64,000 bases of DNA, taken from the NCBI RefSeq assembly GCF_022344005.1, contig NZ_CP092196.1:372001-436000 (forward strand), written 5' to 3'. The notes under the pieces are model-generated. The model had not been told where the DNA came from, did not search any database, and saw only the letters and a list, made by a program, of their open reading frames with translations. Source of the stretch: Deinococcus sp. KNUC1210. GTDB lineage: Bacteria > Deinococcota > Deinococci > Deinococcales > Deinococcaceae. A program made the position numbers and the translations under genes. Shown in pieces: positions 17,984 through 27,200 of this stretch (its first letter is position 1; each line of letters starts with the position of its first letter).

Positions 17984-18694
17984 ATGGAGATCACAAGTGA
18001 GCAGCCATTGTGGGAAGGAAGCCTGAACGCCCGCTGGGTGCTCCCTGGATTGATCCGGAGTGCGAATCTCTCCTTCCTCACTCCTGCTGGTCGCACTCAA
18101 CTTCTCGCCAGCGGATTGAGCAGAATCATTGATCTCCGAAATCGAGCAGAACGGAAGATTGACCCAGCCCCCTTTGCGGGGACGCCGTCGTATGTCAACC
18201 TTCCGCTTCTTCCGACCGGACATCAAGCACTCGATAGGGCGTTCCAGGCAGCCGAAACGAATGGCTCGTATTACCGGGCGATTCTTGAGCACAGCGCGAG
18301 TCACGTCGTCACCATTTTGGGTGCGATGCACGACGCTCCGCCGGGATCCATCTTGGTGCACTGCCATGTTGGGAAAGACCGGACAGGCCTGTTGGTCGCA
18401 CTGATCCTTGAACTTGCCGGCGTCAGACGGTCAGTAATTGCTGCGGACTATGCGGAGACAGATCAGCACGTGCAGGAGGTGTACGCCGCAATGCTGGCAC
18501 GACAAGTCGATCCACAGAAACGGCTGCAGCTGGGTGCATTTTTAATGAGTCAGGAAGAAGACATTCTCAATGCGTTGGATTACTTGGACCGCACGTGGGG
18601 AGGGACCGCCCCATATCTGGAAGCCTTCGGGTTGACGCGGGAAGAACAACAGAGACTCATCACGCGGCTGATCGAGCAGCCTGGTCGGAGATGA
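17984..18694 (+). CDS. Tyrosine-protein phosphatase (DSP-like)
   Basis: The protein (236 aa) carries the cysteine phosphatase signature HCHVGKDRTG (Cys-x5-Arg) at ~residue 127, with the preceding Asp-rich strand and the N-terminal RSANLSFLTPAG segment seen in bacterial Tyr_phosphatase_3 enzymes. It should remove phosphate from phosphotyrosine or phosphoinositide-like substrates in the cytoplasm. The ATG at 17984 gives the usual N-terminus (WEGSLNARWVLPGLIRSANL), although no Shine-Dalgarno site is obvious. It is a single gene between the two regulators. Confidence 0.8.
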   Translation: MEITSEQPLWEGSLNARWVLPGLIRSANLSFLTPAGRTQLLASGLSRIIDLRNRAERKIDPAPFAGTPSYVNLPLLPTGHQALDRAFQAAETNGSYYRAILEHSASHVVTILGAMHDAPPGSILVHCHVGKDRTGLLVALILELAGVRRSVIAADYAETDQHVQEVYAAMLARQVDPQKRLQLGAFLMSQEEDILNALDYLDRTWGGTAPYLEAFGLTREEQQRLITRLIEQPGRR

Positions 18695-19031
18695 CCCTCC
18701 CTCCCAACCGCGCGATGTCGCTCGTCACATACGCTCAGCGCCTGCCGAGCAGGTAGATTAGATAGAAGCGAACTGCTCAACGGGATATTACCTGCTGAGT
18801 GTTAATGAGTCGCAATACGGTGATTGCTGAGCGCATCATCCCTCGCTTCCGCGCTGAGCAGATACGCATAAACAGGGCGTGAGCGTGTGGAGTGGACTGG
18901 TGACTGTCTTTGCCGACAACGTTCTAATGCCTATTTTCTTTCTTTGAAAGATAGACTAATGACGAGAGGAAAGGATCATATGGAATTCAGATTCATCATG
19001 TGCTGAGTGGTTAAAATAATGAGAATATAAC
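18695..19031 (+). other. Intergenic region with TGCTCA-type motifs and a shared upstream element
   Basis: No gene is seen. It holds four TGCTCA/TGCTGA motifs between 18773 and 18861, a fifth at 19000, and the 20-bp element at 18927-18946 shared with the SIMPL upstream region. GC content falls sharply toward the AT-rich gene that follows. Confidence 0.45.
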
Positions 19032-19307
19032 ATGATGAAAAATACAACCACATATATTAGCAACTTTATTGATAAATATAGCCGAAATATAGAGTATCAA
19101 ATAACAAGTGTTCCTTATGAGCAAAAGATAGAAGGGGAGGATGATGAATTCATATTTTTAGGAGCAGTTTTAAATAGGATTCTTGATCTAAGAAACGAAC
19201 TTAGGAATACTGTGGAAATCATGAACACGAATAGAGAATATTGGATCGTAAAAATTGATTACAATACGGGCAGGTTTAAAGTCTTACGAGACAGCAATAC
19301 TAACTAA
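19032..19307 (+). CDS. AT-rich orphan protein, 91 aa
   Basis: I do not recognise this protein. It is a mixed alpha/beta sequence (YIEYQITSVPY, then GAVLNRILDLRNELRNTVEI) with no signal peptide or membrane segment. The codon use (ATA, AAA, AAT rich) is very unlike the surrounding GC-rich genes, which suggests recent transfer. Two ATG codons (19032, 19035) follow a weak GAG site. Small immunity-type or antitoxin-type proteins have this look, but there is no motif to prove it. Confidence 0.55.
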   Translation: MMKNTTTYISNFIDKYSRNIEYQITSVPYEQKIEGEDDEFIFLGAVLNRILDLRNELRNTVEIMNTNREYWIVKIDYNTGRFKVLRDSNTN

Positions 19308-19509
19308 TAACAAGGCAGGAGAGGTAATCGCCACGCAATTGCTCAACGCAGAATAGTAATCATGTACTGAATAGTTGCAAAGAATTGAATGTCCTTACTA
19401 AGTATTCAAAAACGATCTGCTGAGTCTCAGTTCCGACTCCAACATACAATCACGTAACGGCGTGTCCAGAGCTTGATTAGTTATATTTATTATAAGGGAG
19501 GCGACAAAC

Positions 19510-20094
19510 ATGGCATCACTACATTTTCCTATTTCAATTGATCTTCTAAAGCGTGACGTGAGAATTTTTTACTGCGTTAATACCGGGAATCCTCATACAA
19601 TGAATGAAATCTTTAGTGATCAAGTTGAATCGCCTTCCAGCGAAAGCCTCGCAGAACTTATAGATGTTGGACCCTATAACGATTTTGCGTTTTTATTTTC
19701 CGACCCGATTGAATCGTACCTGAATCTAATAGCATCTACTAGTTCATTTTATGAAGAATCTGTTATTGAAAAATATGAAATTGTCGAAAAAGCAATAGCT
19801 AACTATCAGGAAAGCATAAATTTTGTACCGGATGATGAGGTTACTGCTAGATTCGTAGACGGCATTGGAGTTATTGTAGATGAACAATCAAGCAGTACAG
19901 ATAACGGAATGAGTTTAGAAGATTTCCGCATAGCATCGAATTTCCTAATCGACGCTATTGGCATTATAAGAAATGGGCAATTTAGCTTTGCAAAAGTACA
20001 TGACATTGATCAGATGGTGTACGAAAAAACCCGTATCGTAAACGACTTGATCGCAATTTATGAAATATTCCCGAAATGGCAAAAAGTGTTATGA
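19510..20094 (+). CDS. AT-rich orphan protein, 194 aa
   Basis: Unknown family. The ribosome site is strong (GGGAGG, 19496-19501) before the ATG. The protein is acidic and probably all soluble, with beta-rich ends and a helical centre (ESVIEKYEIVEKAIANYQES). As with the gene at 19032, its AT-rich codon use differs from the neighbours. The two genes, 200 bp apart and both followed or preceded by TGCTGA-type motifs, are probably parts of one horizontally acquired unit. It ends 48 bp before the convergent TPR regulator. Confidence 0.6.
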   Translation: MASLHFPISIDLLKRDVRIFYCVNTGNPHTMNEIFSDQVESPSSESLAELIDVGPYNDFAFLFSDPIESYLNLIASTSSFYEESVIEKYEIVEKAIANYQESINFVPDDEVTARFVDGIGVIVDEQSSSTDNGMSLEDFRIASNFLIDAIGIIRNGQFSFAKVHDIDQMVYEKTRIVNDLIAIYEIFPKWQKVL

Positions 20095-20142
20095 GCGTCC
20101 GGTCAGTGCACGACGCCTCATCCACGCACTGAGTCGTCACGC

Positions 20143-21765
20143 TCAATTCAAAGAGGAATCGAACGTCGGCCATAGCGGTTGGTCCACGGCAGACTCAGAA
20201 ACCGTCAACGTTGCAGTGCTGTACGCATCACTCAATGCACGATCGCCCGGAAAATACCGGAGCCCCTGTTCACACAGCTGCACCACTCGCACGGCATCGT
20301 GCTGCTCAAGTGCAGCGGTCAACAGGCCGTTCAGGGTCTTGCGCACACTGGCCTGTACCTCTGCCCTCAACGCCACCACCCACGGCAGCGCGTCCAACCC
20401 GGGCAACACCACCCCTCGGTACCGCACGTCGTTGTTCGCCAACAGCAAACGCAACTGCTGTAAATCGCTCGATACCACGACGTCCGTGGACACCTGATAC
20501 GTCACGTTGTCATACGGCCCCGACAGCACCACCAATGGCCCAGCCACCCGATCAATGTCTTCCAGAACACGTCGCAATCGGAGCTGAGCCACCCGTGGCG
20601 GGTCGCTTGGAAAGCACGCATCCATCACTTGTTGCGGCGTCGCCCCAGGCACCATCGCCACATACAGCAACACGGCCACCGCCACCTTGGAACTGAACGC
20701 CAACGGCACCCCATCCTTCAAAGCGGTCTGCTGATCCAGCACCAGCAGTTCCAGTCGGGACACGGGCTCGGTCGGCTGCACCGCCGCAGGGCCCCGCTCA
20801 ACCGCCAGCAGGGACGCCACGAGCGGCGCACTGATCGGATCTTCTGCTGCAAAGACAAACAGATCCGCCAGCTCCGACAGGTCATGCCGCATATCCAGCG
20901 GGGCCTGAGCAGTCCCAAAGCGCATCACCGCATGCAGCGCCTCAGGAAGAAGGGCACGTATCTGGGCCACGTCCCGCATCAGGTACAGCACAAACAGCCG
21001 TTGCAATCCTGCACGCGCCCCTATCAGCGCTTGGTTCTGCTCAGCGGCCGCTTCCTGCACGGCCGTCACTTGGCGCAATGCCCCCACCAGATCGCCGCGC
21101 CGCCGCGTCAACATCGCCTCAATCAACTGCGCGAGCAGCGACGGTGCCTGGATCGACCCCAAACTGTGCATCCGCAGCAGGAAGTCCGCCGCTTGCCGGT
21201 GATCCCCCTGCCGGCTGTGGTAGTCCGCCAGATACGACAGGGCGAATTCGTCCATTGAGCTGTCGTGCGCCACCTGGTTGAGGGTTAAGGCGCGCTGGAT
21301 ATGCTCCAGGAACAGCGCTTCCTGGCCACGCACGAGGTGCATCTGTGCGGTTTGAATCGACGTCCGTACCTGCGTATACACACTGCCCAATGCCTTGGCC
21401 CGGGCGGCGACCTCTGCCAGTATCGGCACCGCCTCCTCATACAGCTGCAACTCCAGTTGCACGTCGCTCAACGCCGCCAGCGCACTCAGCGCCACATACC
21501 GATTTGGCTGCTGCTCCAGAATCGGCAATGCAGACTGCAGCAGCGTCATTGCTTGCCGGGCATGTCCATTCAGCGCATACGACACGGCCAGGTTAAACTC
21601 CGTCCGCGCCGCCATCTCCACATCCCCCAGGCGCAAATACCCATTCCGAGCCGCCTCGATATGTTCCAGCGCCCCTGGCAGTCCGAGCTTGTGTTCGCAC
21701 ACGCCCAGCCAGCGCATCGCTCGAAAGGCCAGCTCACCCGAGAGCTCGGGCAGCAGACTCCTTAG
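20143..21765 (-). pseudogene. TPR/winged-helix regulator, C-terminal part (gene cut by IS200/IS605)
   Basis: About 540 residues of TPR repeats (GHARQAMTLLQSALPILEQQ, etc.) and a C-terminal domain (LVLDQQTALKDGVPLAFSSK VAVAVLL) match the regulator at 16454. The gene begins at 23729 and is cut after FAEAQRY by the element at 21766-23462. Removing the element joins AEAQRY to LRSLLPELSGEL in frame. As it stands the regulator is split and very likely inactive. Before the insertion it would have been about 630 residues. Confidence 0.8.
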
Positions 21766-21778
21766 AGAAAGTGGCGTA

Positions 21779-21802
21779 ATCCCCGGTTTGAAAACCGGGG
21801 AT
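21779..21802 (+). repeat. Left-end hairpin of the IS200/IS605 element
   Basis: An 11-bp perfect inverted repeat with a two-base loop lies 13 bp inside the left boundary. Such subterminal hairpins are the recognition structures of Y1 transposases. A second GC-rich stem (CGCCCCC-ACC-GGGGGCG) follows about 10 bp downstream. Confidence 0.7.
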
Positions 21803-21874
21803 AGAAGCCACCGCCCCCACCGGGGGCGCAATTCGACGCCGTAGGCGGCGCAGGGCCATCTGGAGCCCGCCGTC

Positions 21875-22303
21875 ATGTACTACCATATGCACATGGCCGG
21901 AGAGCGTTCCACACGACACGCGCACTTCAATCTGAACTACCATCTGGTGTTCACACCGAAGGACCGCCGTCGTTCGTTCTACGGCCCCACCCGCGAACGT
22001 CTGATAGAGATTTTCACCACCACCTGTGCAGAGCGTGACTGGCTTATCCGAGGCATGGAAGTCATGCCTGACCACGTTCATGTGTTCGTGTCCTGTCCGC
22101 CGAAGTGGGCACCGTCCGACATTGCCAAGATTCTGAAGGGCGTGTCCGCACGGTTGCTGCTGCAAGAGTTCCCTGCACTGAAGCGGCGCGGCCATCTGTG
22201 GACGAACGCCTACTACGTGGGGTCGGCAGGCAACATTTCGGCGGACGTGATTCACCGGTACATCGAAGGTCAGCGGAAGGGACAGGTGGACGATGGGGCA
22301 TAA
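21875..22303 (+). CDS. tnpA: TnpA, Y1 HUH single-strand transposase
   Basis: The 142-residue protein has the HUH motif (MPDHVHVFVS, ~65-74) and the catalytic Tyr in VIHRYIEGQ near the C-terminus, so it should cut and join single-stranded ends of the element. The length is typical. Several in-frame Met codons exist at the start (21875, 21887, 21893), and MAGERSTRHAHFNLNYHLVF would also be normal. It overlaps the tnpB start by 11 nt. It looks intact and could mobilise this element. Confidence 0.9.
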   Translation: MYYHMHMAGERSTRHAHFNLNYHLVFTPKDRRRSFYGPTRERLIEIFTTTCAERDWLIRGMEVMPDHVHVFVSCPPKWAPSDIAKILKGVSARLLLQEFPALKRRGHLWTNAYYVGSAGNISADVIHRYIEGQRKGQVDDGA

Positions 22304-23446
22304 AGCCTTCAAGTTCCGTCTTTTTCCGAACGCATCTCAGGAAAAGACGCTGGACACCACGCTGTACCTGTGTCGCACCCTCTACAACGCCGGATTGCAG
22401 GAACGTCGGGATGCCTACCGGAAGTGCGGCGTGTCGGTCAGCTCCTACGAGCAGAAACGTGCCCTGACCGAAATCAAGGCCGACTTGCCGGAGTACAAGG
22501 GTGTCCATTCTCAGGTCTTGCAGGACGTGATAGAGCGGCTGGACAAGTCTTTCAAGGGCTTCTTCAGGCGGGTCAAGTCCGGCGTTAAAGCCGGATATCC
22601 GAGGTTCAAGGGAAGATTCCACTACGATTCCTTCACCTACCCGCAGGCAGGCAAGACGGGTGCAATGCCCTTGCCCGATTCGGGCAAGGTGTACCTGTCC
22701 AAAATTGGGAATGTCCGCTGCAAGTACCACCGCCCGCTGGAAGGGACGGTCAAGACCGCAACTGTCAAGAGAGAAGGAGACAAGTGGTACATCGTGTTCA
22801 CCTGCCAGGGAGAGGCTGTGCCTCTCCCGGCAACGGGGGACGTGGTGGGCATTGACCTCGGGACGAACCCCAACTTCCTCATCACTTCGGATGGTGAGTT
22901 CGTAGAGGCCCCCCGGCACTTCAAGAAGGCTGAGCGCAAGATTGGCCTATTGCAACGGAAAGCCGCCAAGAAAAAGAGGGGAGTCGTCGTCACCGGGAAC
23001 TGAAGCGGCAGATTGCCGTTGAGCATCGCCGGGTAGCGAACCGCAGGCGGGACTTCCACCACAAGGCCGCCCGCACGTTGGTCAATCGTCATGACGCCGT
23101 GTTCCACGAAGACCTGAACATCATCGGCCTTGCCCGCACCCGTACCGCGAAAGGGGTACTGGACGCGGGCTGGGCCAGCTTTATCAACATCTTGTCCCTC
23201 AAAGCTGCGAACGCTGGAAGGACAGTTCTGGGGGTTGACCCCAAGTACACGAGTCAGGATTGCAGCAAGTGCGGCCACAGGCAAAAGGTCAAAATCGGCC
23301 ATGCCTATGTCTGCGCGAACTGCGGAATGGATCGCCACCGGGACGTGAACGCGGCAATCAACATCCTGAACCGGGGCAGGGATGCTGCCTTCTGCGAGAG
23401 CGTGCAATCTACGGCGCTTGCTGACCAGAGAAGCCTCGCCCTTTAG
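22293..23446 (+). pseudogene. tnpB: tnpB, frameshifted copy
   Basis: This is a close relative of the TnpB at 1699. The first 230 residues include the first RuvC Asp (GIDLGTNPNF). The frame is lost at a G4 run (22978-22981) and stops at 23001-23003. One extra G restores KKKRGSRRHRELKRQ and the remaining 150 residues, with HEDLNI, the zinc finger and HRDVNAA. Without it the nuclease is split between its catalytic residues and dead. A sequencing deletion is possible, since other genes here show the same type of change. Confidence 0.8.
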
Positions 23447-23462
23447 GGCGGGGAGTCATCAC
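23437..23462 (+). repeat. Right end of the IS200/IS605 element
   Basis: A small hairpin (CGCCC-TTTA-GGGCG) is followed by GGGAGTCATCAC, the same terminus as at 2854. The likely guide of this element's omega-RNA would start at 23463 with GTACCGCTGCGCTTCG, inside the interrupted regulator gene. Confidence 0.7.
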
Positions 23463-23729
23463 GTACCGCTGCGCTTCGGCAAAGCGACCCTGCGCCCGCA
23501 GATAGTTCCCCCATTCCACCATGGCTTCCGGCTCGCGAGCCTTCAGCGCGGCGGCCAGCAGCGGTCGACTGTCCTGCATCCGCCCTAGTCGGAAATACGC
23601 CAACCCCAACAACGTCTGCTGACGTGCCGTGCGCACCGCTACATCGTTGAGCACCTCAATCAGCTCGAGATACGCCCCCTGCTGAAACAAGTGCTCTTGC
23701 TGTTGTGTCGCGCCGTGCGTCTCCGTCAC
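23463..23729 (-). pseudogene. TPR/winged-helix regulator, N-terminal part
   Basis: This is the first ~89 codons of the regulator split by the IS200/IS605 element: HLFQQGAYLELIEVLNDVAV and GLAYFRLGRMQDSRPLLAAA are TPR helices. GTG 23729 follows an AAGGAAAAGG site; an ATG at 23768 is the alternative. Translation would run through the right end of the element and stop about 20 codons later, yielding a useless fragment. Confidence 0.75.
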
Positions 23730-23893
23730 ACCTTTTCCTTTTCGCCAGCCGCCGTGAGGTGGATGCATCGAACGACACACGGCATGTTCAGAACCATACC
23801 TGAAGATCCCATACCGACGCTTGCAGGTTTCTTGCATCCTGAGATCCCTTCATTCCATTCTCCACCCTCCTACCTCGCTATACTCCTGCTGCT

Positions 23894-24970
23894 ATGCCCG
23901 GCCGGAAGATCGTCCACGTCGACATGGATGCCTTCTTCGCCAGCGTCGAGATCCGCGACCAACCCAGCCTTCAAGGCAAACCCGTCGCGGTCGCCTACCA
24001 TAGCCCGAGAAGTGTCGTCACCACCGCCAGCTACGAAGCGCGAGCCTTCGGCGTGCACAGCGCCCTGCCACTCCGAACAGCGCTCCAGCGGTGCCCCGGG
24101 CTCATCGTCGTCGAACCCCGTATGGCGGTGTATCGCGAGGTCAGTCAGCAGATTCAGCAGGTCTTCCACACCTACACCGACCTGGTCGAGATGATGTCCG
24201 TCGACGAAGCGTTTCTTGACCTCACCCACCCGCTTCAAGGCCCGGCCAGCGCCACCCTCCTGGCACGCAAGATCAAGCGCGACATCACCGCCCGGACCGG
24301 TGGATTGACGGCCTCCGTGGGGGTGTCGTATTGCAAGTCGCTCAGCAAATTAGCAAGCGGCCAGCAGAAGCCAGACGGCTTAACGGTCATTCTCCCGGCG
24401 GAGGCCGATGCGGTCACCGCGGCACTCCCCATCGAGGCCTTTTACGGCATCGGGCCAAAAACAGCCGAGCGAATGTATGCCTTGGATGTCCGCACCGGGC
24501 AGGATCTGCGCCGCTTCACGCTGCAGGAACTCCAGCAGCGTTTCGGCAAAGTCGGCCAGCACTACTACAACATTGTCAGAGGCATTGACGAGCGCCCCGT
24601 TGACCCGAGTGATGACCGCAAGAGTGTGGGCAGCGAGGACACCTTTGAAGCAGACATCCGCGACCTCCAGCTGCTGCGGCAGACGCTCGGCGAGATCGCG
24701 GGCCGCACTGCCGCTCGCCTCGCGCACCATCACCTTGCAGGCCGCACGGTGACGCTCAAGATCAAGTTCGACAACTTCCAGCAACTCACCCGCCAGATCA
24801 CGCTCCCCGTCGCACTCAGCACCCCCGAAGCCCTGCACCGCGTGGCGGTGATGCTGCTCACGCCAGCGTTACTGCAAGGCCGAGCAGTCCGCCTGCTGGG
24901 CATGACGGTCGGCGCCCTGCAAGACGCCGATCAGCTCCCAGCGCAACCGGCCCTCTTTCAAGACGTCTGA
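23894..24970 (+). CDS. dinB: DNA polymerase IV (Y-family translesion polymerase)
   Basis: DinB copies damaged DNA with low fidelity. All catalytic residues are visible: HVDMDAFFASVE (~8-19) and SVDEAFLDL (~102-110). The thumb helix-hairpin-helix (FYGIGPKTAERM) and little-finger domain complete a normal 358-residue enzyme. The extreme C-terminus QPALFQDV resembles a beta-clamp binding motif. TATACT (23879-23884) lies 9 nt before the ATG with no Shine-Dalgarno site, so the mRNA is probably leaderless. It is separate from the DnaE2/LexA cassette at 56-62 kb, but both serve error-prone synthesis. Confidence 0.95.
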   Translation: MPGRKIVHVDMDAFFASVEIRDQPSLQGKPVAVAYHSPRSVVTTASYEARAFGVHSALPLRTALQRCPGLIVVEPRMAVYREVSQQIQQVFHTYTDLVEMMSVDEAFLDLTHPLQGPASATLLARKIKRDITARTGGLTASVGVSYCKSLSKLASGQQKPDGLTVILPAEADAVTAALPIEAFYGIGPKTAERMYALDVRTGQDLRRFTLQELQQRFGKVGQHYYNIVRGIDERPVDPSDDRKSVGSEDTFEADIRDLQLLRQTLGEIAGRTAARLAHHHLAGRTVTLKIKFDNFQQLTRQITLPVALSTPEALHRVAVMLLTPALLQGRAVRLLGMTVGALQDADQLPAQPALFQDV

Positions 24971-25036
24971 GTCTCCACCAGCACCGCCCTACTCCGATGT
25001 CCACATGAACAACAGGGGAGTCCCTCCGAAGGGGAC

Positions 25037-25447
25037 TCAATTGAGCAGGCGACCCTGCTCTTCAGCCAAGCTTCGGACCGCACACGCGGTTGCCGCCAGC
25101 ATCATCGCGCTGGTCGTCCCACCCGCCAAGCCCAAGTACGCCGCTGCATGCACGCCCTCGAATCCCGCCATCAGCGCCGATACCCCAGACCCCCGCAGCC
25201 GCGCATACCAATCCTGCCCCAACGCCAGAATGTCCACCCCCGCATTCCCATCCAGCAGCGCAATCTCACGCGCCTGTCGCTCCAACGCCTCGACGTACTC
25301 CAACAGCAGTTCCGGAGAGGGACGCGCTTCGCTAAACATCGGCGCATACTTCACCGCCGCCAGAATCTGCAATGCGGCCGTGATACACGTCTCGAACGCT
25401 TGCAGGTTCGCAGGATGGCTCAATGAAGGATGCTCGAACGCCGTCAT
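25037..25447 (-). CDS. Conserved hypothetical protein, 136 aa (paralogue of 47353-47763)
   Basis: I do not know the family. The protein is nearly identical to the one at 47353-47763. It is helical, with a central segment (REIALLDGNAGVDILALGQD) and a glycine/alanine-rich, weakly hydrophobic C-terminus (AAYLGLAGGTTSAMMLAATA). A GGGGAGG site precedes the ATG. It lies downstream of an orphan response regulator in both loci, which suggests a functional pair. The strong identity, higher than between the two regulators, indicates selection or gene conversion. Confidence 0.65.
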   Translation of the reverse strand: MTAFEHPSLSHPANLQAFETCITAALQILAAVKYAPMFSEARPSPELLLEYVEALERQAREIALLDGNAGVDILALGQDWYARLRGSGVSALMAGFEGVHAAAYLGLAGGTTSAMMLAATACAVRSLAEEQGRLLN

Positions 25448-25747
25448 TCCTCCCCTGTTCCTTTGATCGTTTGAGCGCTCACCGCGTCGACTGCTCCTGG
25501 TTCAGTGGACAGCTGTGGCGGTGTTCAGCAGGCAGGACAGCCACCCCCAGGCTCCTTGACCATCTCCGGCGCTGGTGTGCTCAGCGTGCCTGCCGCACGA
25601 GAAAGTATGGAGCGGGCCATGGAGGTGATCTGGAGGCAAGCCATACCAATATTTTACTCGTTCACGCAGCCCCGTTCGCTCAGGCTGACCTTCAGGCAAC
25701 AGGTCTGAAGCCTCAACCTGCTCACAACGCAAGCTGCTGGAGGCAGC
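25448..25747 (+). other. Gap between the hypothetical gene and its response regulator
   Basis: About 300 bp without a supported gene. The corresponding gap in the second locus (47764-48028) has a short minus-strand frame at 47760-47954 that is not conserved here. Confidence 0.35.
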
Positions 25748-26488
25748 TCACGCCACAGAATCTGGGGCGATCACGGGCGGGTCGAGGAGCGCCTCCATCG
25801 ACGCGTGCCGGATCACATACCCTCCCCCGCGCACCGTCCCAATTAACCCCTGTAACTGAACCTTCCCCAGTTTGGCCCGCAGGGTCGCCATATGCGCGTC
25901 AATGACGTTACTCTGCCGCACCACGGCAGCATCGGGCCATAGTTCCTGCGCGATCTCGGCGCGCGACAGCAGTTGGTCCACCCGCCGGAGGAGGATCAGC
26001 AAGAGCTCCCGTTCCGTCTTCGTCAGTGGCAGCGCTCGCCCTTGAAACGTCACCAGATGCCGCTGCGGCCACACCACCAACCCCTGCGACAACAACCGAA
26101 CGTGCCGCTGATACCGTCGCAGTCGTGCCCCGATCCGCGCCACCACTTCCGCGACCACCACCGGCTTGACCAGCACCTGATCCGCGCCGAGGTGCATCAA
26201 GGCGACGGTTTCCTCGGGCACATCACGGGCCGTCAGCACGAAAATCGGCACGTCACCGCTCACGCGCAGGCGGCGGACGACGTCCTGCCCACAGCCGTCC
26301 GGTAACACCGCATGCACCACCACCAGGCTTGGCGGTGTTTCTCTTGCCCGCGTCAACCCCGCCATCATCGAGGTCGCCAGGAGGGCAGGCTGCCCTGCAT
26401 CCGCCAACGCTCGCAGAAGCGGTTCCGCATCCGCGGGATCCGGCAGGATGATGAGGACACGACTGGGCGGCATGTCGCATGATGTCAT
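25748..26488 (-). CDS. OmpR-type response regulator lacking the phospho-acceptor Asp
   Basis: The 246-residue protein has a receiver domain (~10-125) and an OmpR/PhoB winged helix (~150-235, LTKTERELLLILLRRVDQLL, VIDAHMATLRAKLG, VRGGGYVIRH). In the receiver the residue expected to be phosphorylated is His59 (SLVVVHAVLPDG). The paralogue at 48029 has Asp59 in the same context. The Thr (FVLTARD) and Lys (VLVKP) are kept. This copy is thus probably phosphorylation-independent. No histidine kinase is nearby. It is divergent from the decayed reductase gene. Confidence 0.85.
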   Translation of the reverse strand: MTSCDMPPSRVLIILPDPADAEPLLRALADAGQPALLATSMMAGLTRARETPPSLVVVHAVLPDGCGQDVVRRLRVSGDVPIFVLTARDVPEETVALMHLGADQVLVKPVVVAEVVARIGARLRRYQRHVRLLSQGLVVWPQRHLVTFQGRALPLTKTERELLLILLRRVDQLLSRAEIAQELWPDAAVVRQSNVIDAHMATLRAKLGKVQLQGLIGTVRGGGYVIRHASMEALLDPPVIAPDSVA

Positions 26489-26590
26489 GTGCCGAACAAC
26501 GCGCCATTCACACTTCTTAGAGCATTAAACATGTCCTCAAGAGCCGTCTGAAACTGTCCTCCAACGATGCTCAGGGGAAAGGAGGCGCGG

Positions 26591-27030
26591 TAATGCATCG
26601 CAGCATCGTCTGCAGCGCCGGTCCCAGCCGCACTGCCCCCCGTCCACATCCACGGTGTGTTGACCCGCGATAGGACCCCGCCCGCCGAGTTCCTCCAAAT
26701 GGCCCAGGCCGAACTTGACCACTCTGACGTTCCCCACCTCAACAGCCAGGTCGTGCAGCTCACCGGGAAAACAACGCCTTCAACGCCACCCTTGAAACCG
26801 GCGAGACGGTGCAGGCACGCAAGATCATCCCGGGGCTGCGAGCAGCGGGAGGGAGAGGGTGCATCACTGCCCGTCCTGTTCCAGCTGGAAAGTCCGAGGT
26901 GGTCTGATTGCTCTCTCCCATCCCACCTTGACTGGCAATCATGTCCAAGTCCATCGCAGCTTCAACATGTGTTGGCAAAAGGCATCCATCTGCGCCGATC
27001 CTCACCTTCAGGAGGTCGCTGCCCAATGTT
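26591..27030 (+). pseudogene. Decayed thioredoxin-reductase-like gene (copy of 49015-49938)
   Basis: Compared with the intact gene at 49015, this stretch keeps CSAGPSR, THGVLTRD, PPAEFLQ, DVPHLN and VVQLTG. It lacks the N-terminal FAD motif and has several frameshifts and deletions, including loss of the segment before the CxxC region. The DNA remains alignable to about 27030. It is the third member of the duplicated locus and is dead. Confidence 0.75.
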
Positions 27031-27200
27031 CGCTCCGATGACCTCCTCAGTTGCATTCACCTCAAGAATGCTCCTCGTGGGTTTCTCATCCTCTTTGTTA
27101 GGCTCCCAGCGCCTTTTCCACCACACCGAAGCAAGAGCATCCCATCATTCACTGTCGCTGCGAGCAGAAAGCCGCTCTCCCCGCGCGGTCACGGTGTAGT

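Larger units (their letters stand above)
21766..23462 (+). mobile_element. IS200/IS605 element with tnpA and tnpB
   Basis: The element is about 1.7 kb, with no inverted repeats or target duplication, as expected for the family. The left end carries a hairpin (21779-21802, ATCCCCGGTTT-GA-AAACCGGGGAT) and the right end a smaller one (23437-23450) followed by GGGAGTCATCAC. The limits come from the reading frame of the split TPR gene and from the copy ending at 2854. The preceding bases are CTTAG, so the target differs from the TTGAT of ISDra2. Confidence 0.85.
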
